Source: Byssochlamys sp. IMV 00236 (taxonomy: Eukaryota; Ascomycota; Eurotiomycetes; Eurotiales; Thermoascaceae). Taken from it: a DNA stretch of 64,000 nt. Position 1 is the first letter of the stretch; each line of letters begins with the position of its first letter. Location: contig MSJH02000669.1 of assembly GCA_001931875.2 (NCBI GenBank), positions 1 through 64,000 on the forward strand. Direction: 5' to 3'. A program made the position numbers and the translations under genes. The notes under the pieces were generated by a model that was not told the origin of the DNA, did not search any database, and saw only the letters and a list, made by a program, of their open reading frames with translations. Positions 22,899 to 33,306 of the stretch are shown piece by piece.

Positions 22899-24496
22899 AT
22901 GGTCTCCAGTCAAGAAGATCATTCAGTGGCAGATGATGTCACAAAGGATGCGGTCTCTAAGACAAGCTACCATGGCATTGACAAGATCGATAGCGGTGTC
23001 GGCCAAGCAGGCATCATTCACGATGTCGCGCGTGTGATTGATCACCAGGCTGAGCGTTCTCTTTGCCGGAAGTTTGACATCAGACTATTGCCGATAATCG
23101 CTACCATGTATCTATTCAATGCGCTTGATAAAGGGAACCTCAGTAATGCTCAAACTGATGGACTCAGTGACGGTAAGCATCAAAGACACACTGCGCCTCT
23201 GATCACGACCCTTTGGTTCTGACTGGGATATCGATAGATCTAAACTTCAAACCTAATCAATATAACCTTATCCTGTCGATATTCTTTGTTCCTTATGTTG
23301 TCTTTGCGCCACCGATAGCAATGCTAGGAAAGCACTTTGGTGCTAACCGCACGCTTCCCATACTCATGTTTTCTTTTGGATCATTCACAATGTTGGGAGC
23401 AGCGACCAGGAATTTTGGTGGGATCTTCACGCTCCGATGGTTTCTGGGCATGTCAGAGGCGGCCTTTTTCCCGCTTGTGATTTACTACTTGACCACTTTC
23501 TATCGCCGTGGGGAACTTGCTCGACGCCTCGCCATCTTCTATGCGGCTTCGAACATCGCCAATGCATTCTCGGGTCTCTTGGCCTTCGGTGTATTTCAAA
23601 TCAGGGATACGAGGATTGAGGGCTGGCGGTACCTTTTTATCATTGAAGGAGCATCTTCGGTCCTCTTCTCCATTTTCGCCTTCTGGTATCTTCCACGCAG
23701 CGCTGCTGAGGCGAAATTCCTCAACGAAGATGAGAAGAGGTTGGCATATCATCGCATTCAGGTTGATTCGAGCTCTGTTGTCAACGAGAAGTTCAACTTG
23801 CGCGAAGCTCTCGTCATTTTCAAACATCCAACTACCTATGCGTTTCTGGCGATCGAGATCTGTTTGGGTGTTCCTCTGCAAGGAGTGTCATTGTTTATGC
23901 CTCAAATCGTGCAGCGGCTGGGATATCCGACCGTTAAGACTAACCTTTACACCGTGGCACCCAACATCACAGGCGCTGTCATGCTTCTTGTCCTAGCCTT
24001 TGCTTCGGATGCCACCCGAATCCGGTCCGTCTTCATAGTCCTCGGGTTCCTGTTCACTTTTGCAGGTTTTATGATCTATGCCTCAATCAACGACGTGCAA
24101 GCTCAGATCAGACTTGCGTATTATGCTACTTTCATGATGACATGGGGCACTTCCGCGCCATCGGTGCTCTTGAGTACTTGGTACAACAATAACGTCGCCC
24201 ACGAGGGCAGACGGGTCTTGCTGACGAGTATCGGTGTGCCTCTTGCCAATCTGATGGGGTTGGTAAGTAGCAACGTCTTCAGATCCAAGGATAAACCAAA
24301 ATACATGCCAGCACTCATCACGATTGCTGCGTTTGGGGCAACCGGTGCATTGTTAGCTGCATTACTCGGGATCTATATGTGGCTAGATAACAAGAGAAGA
24401 GATCGACAGGCTGGAGTGAAGATTGATGCTCGAGATGTACCGACAGAGAGGCTGAGAAACGGCCCCGATAGTCCAGAATTCCGCTGGTTTCTCTAA
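22899..24496 (+). CDS. MFS transporter, Dal5/anion:cation symporter type
   Basis: Plasma-membrane major facilitator of the family that takes up allantoate, nicotinate, pantothenate and similar organic anions by proton symport; the substrate is not predictable. Two exons, 22899-23172 and 23238-24496, give 510 aa with about twelve membrane segments. Family marks are FDIRLLPIIATMYLFNALDKGNLSNA at the first helix, FLGMSEAAFFP, and the ending SSNVFRSKDKPKYMPALI. An in-frame ATG at 22824 is 25 codons upstream, but it lies only about 15-20 bp past a TATA-like element, so I prefer 22899, which has G at -3 and G at +4. The GTAAGT-like sequence after LMGL (about 24262) is not used, because the following residues are conserved in the family. 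It could import a nutrient or export a product of its neighbours; neither is shown. Confidence 0.92.
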
Positions 24497-24817
24497 TTTT
24501 TCCTGGGACTAGGCGGCCTGAAGCACTGGGGATGTCTCTTCATTAATTTTTGTCCGCCCTTCATGCTTGGTATTTATTATCACGTTTTGAACAATCGTAC
24601 ATGGTTTCTTTGGGATTTGGGTCGTTACCCATTCTCTGGATAGGATAGGGATCGTAGCTCTCAATCCTGACTTAATGTTGCACTAGGAACTCCCAAGGTC
24701 TTATCAGTTGGAAGAGGATTTAAATTCTGCTGCACGTCAATTGGTGTGGTGTGATACGATCATACGATACTCAAGCAGTGACCAATAGGGCAGGATGTGC
24801 CTCGGCTTCCCCTCTTA

Positions 24818-24878
24818 CAGTAGTTACTTAACTAACTAGTTAGCAGGTAGTTAGTGAACTAATCACTTCAAACTACTG
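24818..24878. repeat. inverted repeat in the reductase promoter
   Basis: Arms CAGTAGTT and AACTACTG (8 bp, perfect) enclose a stretch made of taactaactagttag-like palindromic units. It lies about 135 bp upstream of the ATG at 25012. Similar TTAGTTAG/CTAACTAA clusters occur at 29203-29238 and about 51805-51840. Confidence 0.6.
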
Positions 24879-25011
24879 ATTACAAAACATGTCTTACATG
24901 GTTCCCCGCCAGCATGAAATGAACGACTCTACTTCTTAATCCCCTCCCTTTACTTATTCTCTTCAAGGTACCTGGATCTGTCATAGGTATTACTCCTTCA
25001 AAATCTTCACA

Positions 25012-26109
25012 ATGGTTCCCACAGTCCGCGCGCTCTTGTACAAAAAGATCCCCACCGGATTCCCCGTAGTAGGAGAGCATGTGGCCGTGGAAGATGTCCC
25101 TTTCGATATCTCGGCACCACCACCACCAGACGGTATCGTCGTCCAGGTTCTCTACTCGAGTCTTGATCCGTACATGCGCGGACGTATGCGACCTCCAGAA
25201 GTCGAGTCGTATTTCCCCGCGTTCAAGACGGGAGAGCCTATCACAAGCCGTTCTCTAGTAAAGGTGCTGCAATCGAGCAATAGCCAGTTCAAAGAGGGTG
25301 ATTTGGTTACTGGATTCTTCCCTATTCAGGAATATGCAAATGCTCCTGGCGATTCGTTCCAGGCCAGAACCATCAAGCTTCTCAGCAACCCGTTCGGCAT
25401 CGAGGATCTCCGGGTTTTCCTGGGTGCGCTGGGTTCATCTGGCTTAACAGCCTACTCGTCCCTGTATGAGATTGGAAAACCGAAGAAGGGAGAAACTATC
25501 TTTGTCTCTTCCGCTAGCGGCGCCGTTGGACAGATCGTGGGACAGCTTGCCAAGCACGAAGGTCTGAAGGTTATCGGCAGCGTAGGCTCCGACGACAAGC
25601 TGAACTATATCCTCAATGACCTGGGCTTCGATGGCGGGTTCAACTATAAGAAGGAGAAGCCACTGGATGCTTTGAAGCGCCTGGCTCCCGAAGGTATCGA
25701 TATCTACTATGATAACGTCGGAGGCGAGCAGCTGGAAGCGGCCCTTGATGCATTGAACAGCTTTGGCCGCATCGTAACATGCGGCATGATATCGCAATAT
25801 AACATACCACCTGAGAAACAGTATCCGCTCAAGAATCTCATCCACATCTTCCGAAAAAGACTCGAGATGCGAGGGTTTATCGTTTCGGATGCAAACATGG
25901 GTCCTAAGTGGGCAGAAGAGCATCAGATGAAACTAGGGCAGTGGATAAAAGACGGCACTTTCAAGGTTCGTATCGATGAAACAGCAGGAATCGACCACGC
26001 GGCCGAGGCGTTGGTTGGTATTTTCGAAGGCAAGAATTTCGGGAAGGCTATTCTACGGATCCAGAAGGTCGGTTTATCTCCTGTTCCTTCTAGTAACGGG
26101 GCGTACTGA
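25012..26109 (+). CDS. NADP-dependent medium-chain reductase (LTB4 12-hydroxydehydrogenase / double-bond reductase type)
   Basis: Zinc-free MDR-superfamily enzyme that reduces alpha,beta-unsaturated ketones and aldehydes with NADPH; cytosolic. Intronless, 365 aa. The family marks are YSSLDPYMRGRM near residue 50, the cofactor motif SSASGAVGQIVGQLAK at about 165-180, GFDGGFNYKK, YYDNVGGEQLEAAL, and the end GKNFGKAILRIQ. All are in the expected order. The protein ends about 13 residues after the usual family end, with a short Ser/Pro tail. The ATG at 25012 follows aaATGG-type context (tcacaATGGTT). It could detoxify reactive enals or take part in a pathway with its neighbours; there is no direct evidence for the latter. 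Confidence 0.92.
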   Translation: MVPTVRALLYKKIPTGFPVVGEHVAVEDVPFDISAPPPPDGIVVQVLYSSLDPYMRGRMRPPEVESYFPAFKTGEPITSRSLVKVLQSSNSQFKEGDLVTGFFPIQEYANAPGDSFQARTIKLLSNPFGIEDLRVFLGALGSSGLTAYSSLYEIGKPKKGETIFVSSASGAVGQIVGQLAKHEGLKVIGSVGSDDKLNYILNDLGFDGGFNYKKEKPLDALKRLAPEGIDIYYDNVGGEQLEAALDALNSFGRIVTCGMISQYNIPPEKQYPLKNLIHIFRKRLEMRGFIVSDANMGPKWAEEHQMKLGQWIKDGTFKVRIDETAGIDHAAEALVGIFEGKNFGKAILRIQKVGLSPVPSSNGAY

Positions 26110-26670
26110 CTGGGTGGTGATACAGTAAATGTCGAATGGGCCGGATCAGGCGCCAAATAGGCCAGTGCTCATAAGGTCTATGGGAACGATGGTGACCGTA
26201 ACATGGCTGGCATTTGGGTTTGTTCTTACGAACGTCGGGCACGTTTTTTGTCGGCCAGCGCAGTCCCATGCGGGCTTCAAGGTATGATGATGAGTTATGG
26301 ATTATGTCGCATGGAATCAGTTTCAATACCTATGTGTCACCGAAAGCTTGGTGATTCTGTCTATAAAGTGCATTCTATAGCATATTTACCTGTTACAGCG
26401 GAGCAACATATATATATATATCCATGCCCTACCCCCAGTAGAATAAAAGCAGAAAACTTCATCACAACAACGAGGCGAACATGCGGCCTTATTTCGCGCT
26501 AGGAGGAATAGAACTATCGGATATATAATATAGTCATCTGATGTACCGAACATATATACCTTAAAGTGTCTAGGTGAAAATACCAGTAATCTCAAATGGA
26601 TGCATATTTACTATCTTGTGCGGGTTGTGCAGGTCTTATATCATAGGTTCGGATCCACAATCACACAACA
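26110..26670. other. intergenic, 3' region of the reductase and upstream of tRNA-Glu
   Basis: No gene seen. Contains a short (ta)n run near 26408-26420. Confidence 0.5.
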
Positions 26671-26742
26671 TCCCAATTGGTGTAGTGGCTAACATCGCCG
26701 TCTTTCACACGGCAGCCCGGGGTTCGATTCCCCGATTGGGAG
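26671..26742 (+). tRNA. tRNA-Glu(UUC): tRNA-Glu (anticodon UUC)
   Basis: 72 nt. The acceptor stem TCCCAAT pairs with ATTGGGA. The A box is TGGTGTAGTGGCTA. The anticodon arm is GCCGT-CTTTCAC-ACGGC with anticodon TTC. The T arm CCGGG-GTTCGATTC-CCCG carries the B box GGTTCGATTCC. No intron. It matches the fungal tRNA-Glu pattern well. Confidence 0.96.
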
Positions 26743-26759
26743 AACATCATCTGGATTTC

Positions 26760-26765
26760 TTTTTT
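26760..26765 (+). terminator. RNA polymerase III T-run terminator
   Basis: Six T residues about 18 nt downstream of the tRNA-Glu gene. Confidence 0.8.
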
Positions 26766-27415
26766 GGTATTTCAATAATACCAATCTCTCCCCGATAGGA
26801 TCTTTTTTTTTTCTTCCCCTCTTAAATGCAGAGAATTTACCGACATGGTCTATGATAGTAATTTTGGAAGATCATGCGACATGAAGGTGCATATAAATCC
26901 ACGACGCGTAGCTACTGTAGATACAAGGTCGCGTACACATCCAAGGAGACAATGCGCGTTGAAGTTTCTGATACCACTAATTCATCCGTGGTGCTATTTT
27001 CAATATATATGAACAACCTAGCCATGATTCTCAGTATCTCTGCCTCTCTTTAGCAGTAGGTATGAGTTCGATCCTAGCTAGGGATGCCAGTTTCGAACGC
27101 AAGGAATAGGATACACGACAAGCGGAGAGCAAGTCACTCAGATTCGTGGACCACACACTAGAAATATAGGATATATTATGGGGTTCCATGCCAACCTAAT
27201 CCCTATAATGCCGAATCTCCGCGAAATAGATGAAAGTATAACATCCGTAGCGTGTTCCTGGTTGCCTGTTCTGCATAAATGTACTCAAATATCGTTAACG
27301 GAAGCAGAAGAAGAAGAAGAAAAAACCCTATCCCAGATGTCCACGTCGCCAGATGGTCAAAAATGAAAACCGTAGATGTCAGTATGGATAAGTCATTATA
27401 TGGCTCCCTGTCCGC
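26766..27415. other. intergenic, no gene supported
   Basis: 0.65 kb between the tRNA and the 3' end of the F-box-like gene. A GAGTTCGATCC sequence at about 27065-27075 resembles a B box, but no A box or tRNA fold goes with it. Confidence 0.45.
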
Positions 27416-28600
27416 TCATGGTATCCCGACTATCTGGGCCTCCACATCGGATAGTAGGTGCCAACAGTAATCCCATCCATTTTCGCCGCGGAAGCAACCA
27501 TATGGACATACCCAGTCCTCGTCCCAATCGAGCTCTTCCAGACATGTGTGCTCAGCATGTTCACGCGAGGGATTCGGATTCCGTTGTTGCACGTGTGCCC
27601 AGGTCTTCCCAAAGAGCCACTCGGGTTTGCTCTGGACGCCAATATTTACGTGAGGCCCACGTTTGACGATGACGAGCACTTCCTTCGTCCTCTCCGCTTC
27701 GGACATGATGTATAAGTCCTCCTCTTCACCATACTCGTCCCACTCGTCGTCGTCGGAGGGTACCTCCTGCTCAAAGGCTTGTCTCAAATTTCGCTTCATG
27801 ACTGTCCCCGGTGCGGGGTTTGGCGTGAGAGTACGATAGATGGTAACGGACCCTTCCGAGCATATGCCGTCCCGGCTCCTGAGAATGCTATTCCAGACCG
27901 CGGGCTGGGGCAGGCGCACGCAGGCATCTTCGAAATCTTCCTCCCCTTCGTATCCGAACATGGTCGAATCACGCGTGACGAAATACAATTCCCTCCATCC
28001 GGATCCCTCCTGGACGAGATCTTCGACTCCCTTATACGCAAGTTCACCAGTATAGGGCGTCAGAATAGTCAGTCGGCGGAGACGTAATGTTGGCAGAAGC
28101 TTCATTGCTAACGTGATGCTGCATTCCCACGGAAGTACCATTTCCGAGTTGCTGATGCTGACATCGTCGAATCCGTCGTCATTATGGTCATCGTGATCGA
28201 CTACCGGGGTATGGAGAATGGCGCTGTTTCCCAAGGTTCGAGCGTACCGGACTTGTGATAACGTTGCCTCCGGTAGCTTAGCTAGGGTCTCCATCATAAC
28301 ATCGATGCGCTCGAAATTGAACAGAGCGAGGCGCACCCATAGCGACCCGATCTCCGAATGGACCTGACGACAGGTGAGAAGAAGCGCTAATCTCTTGAAG
28401 GTCTCGTGTCTATTTGTATTTATTCTGAAGTAGAAATTCAGTATCGTTGAGGAGAAGACGAATTTATAAATCTCATATCGCAATTCCGGGGGCAGATTAA
28501 GGAAACGACTTGAAGACGCGGTCAGAAGACGGACATCCTTCTCGCCATCTTCTTCTTCTTCTTTTCTCAACCTGGGCCATTTCCCATTTTCAAGAGACAT
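27416..28600 (-). CDS. F-box-like / 2EXR-type fungal protein
   Basis: Single exon. I start at the ATG at 28600 (MSLENGKWPRL), because the open frame further upstream begins only with non-ATG codons; this gives 394 aa. Near the N-terminus, after an acidic run (KEEEEDGEKD), lies FLNLPPELRYEIYKFVF, the pattern of F-box-like domains in large fungal families, followed by LLLTCRQVHSEI. These proteins are thought to be substrate adaptors of SCF ubiquitin ligases, but most are untested. The rest has no known domain; two acidic stretches (DHDDHNDDGFDD and DDDEWDEYGEEEDL) are notable. The C-terminus, with several Cys and Trp (CPYGCFRGENGWDYCWH), could bind a metal, but this is a guess. Confidence 0.8.
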   Translation of the reverse strand: MSLENGKWPRLRKEEEEDGEKDVRLLTASSSRFLNLPPELRYEIYKFVFSSTILNFYFRINTNRHETFKRLALLLTCRQVHSEIGSLWVRLALFNFERIDVMMETLAKLPEATLSQVRYARTLGNSAILHTPVVDHDDHNDDGFDDVSISNSEMVLPWECSITLAMKLLPTLRLRRLTILTPYTGELAYKGVEDLVQEGSGWRELYFVTRDSTMFGYEGEEDFEDACVRLPQPAVWNSILRSRDGICSEGSVTIYRTLTPNPAPGTVMKRNLRQAFEQEVPSDDDEWDEYGEEEDLYIMSEAERTKEVLVIVKRGPHVNIGVQSKPEWLFGKTWAHVQQRNPNPSREHAEHTCLEELDWDEDWVCPYGCFRGENGWDYCWHLLSDVEAQIVGIP

Positions 28601-29523
28601 ACCAGCTACTTGATCAAAGCCGGACAAGCGAGAGCGACTGCATGGGATGGACGTGGGTTGATTTGAAGTCGTACAGTTAGGTAGGACATGCGATCAGAGA
28701 CTGACTGAGCAACTTCCGGGGTCGGTAATAATCATCATGCACAGCACTTGGAGGCGTAGCAAAGTAAAGTGGAACCCGGCGAGTTTTCTTTTTTTACACT
28801 AGAAACGGCCTAGAATCCTGACGACGGGGACCGAATATTAAATAATAATTCGCGGCATCTCCAGCATCGCCAGCAGCAATTAATACTCTAACCAACAGTG
28901 AGTCTAGCCGCCTAAATTCGAATTGCGCCCTTATATGTGAGTCGAGAAAACGCATAACGGAACCCAACAAAGACGACTTCATCCGATCAGTAACATCTTA
29001 AAACTGCACAGATCGAATGGAAACACGCAACAGGACCCTGAGATGAGATGAGATGAGAACAAAAAGCTCAATAGCCTAAGTTAACTATATATGGTATATG
29101 ATATCAGGTAAAACCTCGTATTTCTACATGTCCCCGAGCCCCGCCGTTATCTTATCTGGTTCCACAGACTCACTTGTAGTCTTAGAGAAGACAACGATGT
29201 AACTAACTAACTTAACTAATTAGTTATTAGTTAGTTAGCAACATCGGCCGTCCCGACCGGGGAATATTTGCGGTATGATATATCATTCATGTCTTGGAGA
29301 GGCGGGGTTAATTGTACAGTAATTACTTGGCATTGATAAATAGCCATTCTCTATATTACTCTTGTTGTTGTCTCTTGTTCCTCCTATCTGAGATTCTTCC
29401 CATTTCTCTCCTCCCGGAAAAACAACCTCCATTCATTTTAATTTAACGAAAGACAGACAGACCCCGCCACCTGAACACACCCCCGCAGAGCTCGACAGCA
29501 CCGCAATTCAACCATAACCAACC
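28601..29523. promoter_or_regulatory. divergent promoter region of the F-box-like and D-serine dehydratase genes
   Basis: 0.92 kb without a supported gene. It holds an inverted repeat at 29203-29238 and, closer to the plus-strand gene, a CT-rich leader at about 29362-29430. Confidence 0.5.
29203..29238. repeat. inverted repeat of TTAGTTAG-type units
   Basis: Arms CTAACTAACT (29203-29212) and AGTTAGTTAG (29229-29238) are perfectly complementary and enclose a second perfect palindrome, TAACTAATTAGTTA (29213-29226). It could form a cruciform or bind a dimeric factor. Confidence 0.7.
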
Positions 29524-31125
29524 ATGTCGGGGGTGACCAATTATCCCAATGCCTCGATTGAGGATCTCAGGACACAGTTCGTGGGAAAGCTGCTGGAGGA
29601 AGTCGAGCCTCCTGCTGCAGTCATAGACGTGGCAGTGGCACGACGAAACTGTCAGCTTATGCTCGATACGGCAGAGGCATTAGGCGTGCATTTTCGAAGC
29701 CATGTGAAGACTCATAAAGTGAGTTTTTTTTATCTGAATGTATCCGTCGACTGTTTTGATATATCCCCCCCGGACTATGAAACCAGCGTTGAACCATGAT
29801 TCTGGTTCCAGATACCCATCAGTAAGTATGCGTATGCGGATACTAACCTCTCGCAGACAACGGAGCTTACTCGACTACAAGTGGGAGAGAAATCAGAGAC
29901 GGTGCGTCTGGTGGTATCGACTTTGGCCGAGGCAGAGCAGCTGCGTCCATTCCTTGAAGAATGCAAGAACAAGGGCCGACCAGCCGATGTAAATGACAAA
30001 CAATCCATTGACAAGCAAAAAAAAAAAAAATCATCCAGTCTAACGGTTGTATAGTTGATCTATGGAGTCCCCGTGCGGCCCTCTTCCTTCGAGAGACTGG
30101 CCACGCTGGGAAAGGCTCTCGGAGCGAACAGCATCACTGTCATTATCGACAGTGTCGACATTCTCCCGTATCTTGACCGATACCATGAACTGACAGGATA
30201 TTCGCTTGGTGTCTTCATCAAACTGGATACTGGCTACAATCGCGCTGGACTATCGCCTGAGTCCCTGCAGCTGGAAACCCTACTGAAGGCCGTACAGGCC
30301 AAGGAGACAGAGAGCCCATCGCGTATTTTCCTTCGGGGTTTCTACAGTCATATGGGCAGCAGCTACGGTTCGGATACCACTTCAGAGGCTCTCGACTATC
30401 TGGCAAAAGAGATCGAGCGGTGCGAGACGGCTACTCAACAGGCTGCAAAGATATATTCCCAAGATTCGTCCAAGCGATTTACGATCTCAGTCGGTGCCAC
30501 TCCGACAGCGACTACTGCACAGAACCTCGTCTCTCCCGAAGCGGCGACTCCTGCAGTAATTAGAACCAAAGAACTAATTAACAAGGTCAAAGAGTCTCAC
30601 GACGTCGAACTCCATGCTGGCGCGTACGTCACACTTGATCTGCAACAGCTCGCTGCGCACGCGCGACCATCAACCTCGAACCTTTCATTCGACGACATCG
30701 CCCTGAGGATTCTAGCAGAAGTAGCCAGTCTGTACCCGCATCGCGCTCGCTACGAGGCTCTGATCGCATGTGGCTCGCTCTGTCTGGGTCGGGAACCATG
30801 CAGAAGCTACCCTGGATGGGGAGTGATAACTCCCTGGACGCACACAGACCAAGAGACAAGAGAACTGTCTTCATGGTACGAACCGGAAGGGAACAAGACC
30901 GGATGGATCGTTAACCGTGTGAGCCAGGAGCATGGTATCCTGTCTTGGGAAGGTCCAAAAGATAACATGCGGCCTTTGAAAGTAGGCGAAAAGCTCCTCA
31001 TCTGGCCTAATCACTGCTGCATTGCAGCGGCCGGCTTTGGCTTTTTCCTCGTGGTTGATTCGGAGAAGCCGGGAGTCGAGAAGGATAGGATTGTTGATAT
31101 CTATCCTCGTTGGAGGGGTTGGTGA
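29524..31125 (+). CDS. DSD1: D-serine dehydratase-like PLP enzyme (DSD1 / alanine racemase N-terminal fold)
   Basis: Predicted pyridoxal-phosphate and zinc enzyme that converts D-serine to pyruvate and ammonia; related D-threonine aldolases share the fold, so substrate is likely but not certain. Three exons (29524-29718, 29857-29988, 30055-31125) join in phase 0 and give 465 aa. The PLP lysine lies in FRSHVKTHKT, just across the first splice. LGVFIKLDTGYNRAG and FYSHMGSSYG belong to the barrel. The C-terminal zinc ligands His and Cys are in WPNHCCIAAAG. The protein is somewhat longer than yeast Dsd1, with an insertion around residues 240-290. Exon 3 begins with TTG ATC TAT and has no ATG of its own. 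Intron 2 holds a 14-nt A run (30017-30030). The 3' end converges on the MDR gene, 252 bp away. Confidence 0.9.
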
Positions 31126-31377
31126 AATAAAAGAAAAGATATCTGCATATGGGAATCATTGAATTTGTTGTTGTTGTTGCAGGCCTAGTATTACATGGAT
31201 TATTGCATAGCCCAGCTGGGTGGGAAGCGCGTTGGATGATAGTCGGAAGTCTGTATCTATAGGCTTTCCTTCGAAAGTTGACGAGAATCATTCCTATATA
31301 TGACGAGAGTATATAACCCCCACACCCTGGCCTCATAACCTATATACAAAAGTACCCCCCGCCAACCACCTTCAAAT

Positions 31378-32794
31378 TCACTTAACCCTAACAACAACCT
31401 TCCCAAAATGCCCACCACTATACAAAAACTTCAACGCCTCCTTCCCCTCCTCAAATCCAAACACCCGATTCACAACGGGTCGAATCTGATGCTTCTCATA
31501 AAACGACAACATTTCCTCGAACCGATCTTTCGGCCCATTAATAATCCCCTTCAGCGTGACGGTCCTTCGAAGCGCGAGGAGGTTGACATTCGTCCTGTCT
31601 CCTGGCTCGTCTTGCTTGCCGGATAAGTAGCCGATAGAGTTAATGAGACCTCCCCACGCGATACAGTCGAAGGATTTACGGAGCGTGCCTGCCCCGCCGG
31701 TCTCGAGGATGATGTCGGCGCCATGGTCGGAGGTGAGGTTCATGACTTCGTTCTCCCAGTCGGGTTGGGTACGGTAGTTGATTGTGTAGTCGGCGCCGAG
31801 GGATTTGGCTTGTGAGAGCTTGGAGTCGGAGGAGGAGAGGATTATTACTATTTCCCCCCCTCCGTCGTTCTTTTTGTTAGAGTTGTTTCTTAAGAATAAT
31901 GATTTTTTGAAAAAAAAAAGAAAAAAGAAAAAAAGAGAGAGAAAAAGAAGATTAACACACCTTTCGCACCACTCGCCTTTGCAATCTGCAATCCAGCAAT
32001 CGCCACCCCTCCCGTACCTTGCAACAGCACAATCTCTCTCTCTCCACCACTCTGCCCCATAGGCCTCATACCATTGATCGACATCCACGCCGTAACGGCC
32101 GCAATCGGCAGCGTACTCGCCTCCTCGTCACTCAGATACTCGGGCGCTTTCACGAGGCCGTATTCCGGAAAGACACGATGCGTAGTCAACACGCCCGGCA
32201 ACGGGAATCCCAGGCCGTACGGCATGTGCTTGGAGGTGATCTGGCCGGATAGATGGGTCTGGTTGAAGGTGGAAAGGACCCGGTCCCCGACTTTCCAGGC
32301 TGAGACGCCTGGTCCGATGGCGGTGATGATGCCGCACATGTCGGAGCAGGGGACGACGGTGGGTTTGTCCTTGATGTCGCGGTGGTGGTTGTATAGGCCC
32401 ATTGAGACTGTGGAGAGTGGTTAAGCGTGTTTTCCATATTATATCAAGACAAGAAATGCCATGCTGCATGATATAAAGAACGTTGTAAACATTGTAAAAA
32501 TAATAATAATAATAATAATCAAATATTATCCCTCCCCAACTTGTAACATGCCCAAGTAGTACTCCAAACATTCAATTGTAATCCTTATCAAGCGACATGC
32601 CAGAGAAAGAAAGAATCGGAACAAACACGAAGAAAAGCAAGCTACCAACCTTCAGTATCCCGATAATTGAGCGAAACGGCATGTATCTCTACCAGAACCT
32701 CCTTGTCTCCCGGAACGGGCATATCTGCCTCAGTCATTCGTAGATTGTCCAGTCCATCCTGGGCGGTCACCCACTGCTTGATCGTGGTGGGCAT
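31378..32794 (-). CDS. medium-chain alcohol dehydrogenase / quinone-oxidoreductase-like protein
   Basis: NAD(P)-dependent MDR-family enzyme; fungal relatives are annotated as zinc-type alcohol dehydrogenase-like, substrate unknown. Three exons, 32794-32650, 32407-31961 and 31847-31378, join in phase to give 353 aa. The start [20 protein letters not shown] comes from the ATG at 32794. The N-terminal GroES-like part has [18 protein letters not shown] and WKVGDRV are typical. The cofactor loop is [23 protein letters not shown], and the end is [14 protein letters not shown]. It lacks the four-cysteine structural-zinc lobe, which points to the zinc-poor branch. Intron 2 is a long purine-rich tract on the plus strand (about 31909-31950), read as pyrimidines in the transcript. 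Confidence 0.9.
31909..31950. repeat. low-complexity purine tract within an intron
   Basis: A-rich and (ga)n sequence on the plus strand, pyrimidine-rich in the transcribed sense. It fits inside intron 2 of the MDR gene. Confidence 0.7.
32499..32519. repeat. microsatellite (aat)n
   Basis: About seven copies of the trinucleotide, inside intron 1 of the MDR gene (32408-32649). Confidence 0.75.
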
Positions 32795-33306
32795 GATGAT
32801 ACGCGGATGGTTAACGTCTCCTTAACTTTATCGGTAGGCTGGATCTGCCGGATCAAAGTGGTATATATGCGAAAGCAAAAGGTCTATATTGGTTCAATTG
32901 CAAGTCAATATCACTCAGATGTATGGTAGGAGCATGGAGCGTCCCTGCACAAGCAGTCTACGTCAAGAAAATGAAAAGCATAGCCCCACTTCGGATAGAG
33001 TAATCGGATAAGCAGCGCAGAGGATGCCTGGATGTTTTACGACGTCGACTACAATACTACGCGCTTATTCTCACATTGCATAGAAAATCTTTCACTTCAC
33101 TTCCACAGGGATTACGGGGATCCATGATTGATTATAATTTCAGTAGCACATCACGACATCTCAAATCACTATCTCTGTGGCCACTAGCAATACCATTATA
33201 TATTAATTCAGCCAGACTCGACCGAGGCCTGAGAAAGCCAAAATAAGACCAGGAATCAAGGACCAGAAACAAAGGTTGATAATTCACCGATGAGACGCCA
33301 GCGCTT
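32795..33306. other. intergenic, promoter of the MDR gene and 3' region of the Aim21-like gene
   Basis: 0.5 kb, no gene supported. Two minus-strand genes lie on either side. Confidence 0.45.

Noticed and set aside
27060..27080. B-box-like GAGTTCGATCC
   Set aside because: No A box at the right distance and no tRNA fold.
31126..31377. Open frames between the convergent DSD1 and MDR genes
   Set aside because: They overlap 3' regions only and show no coding features.
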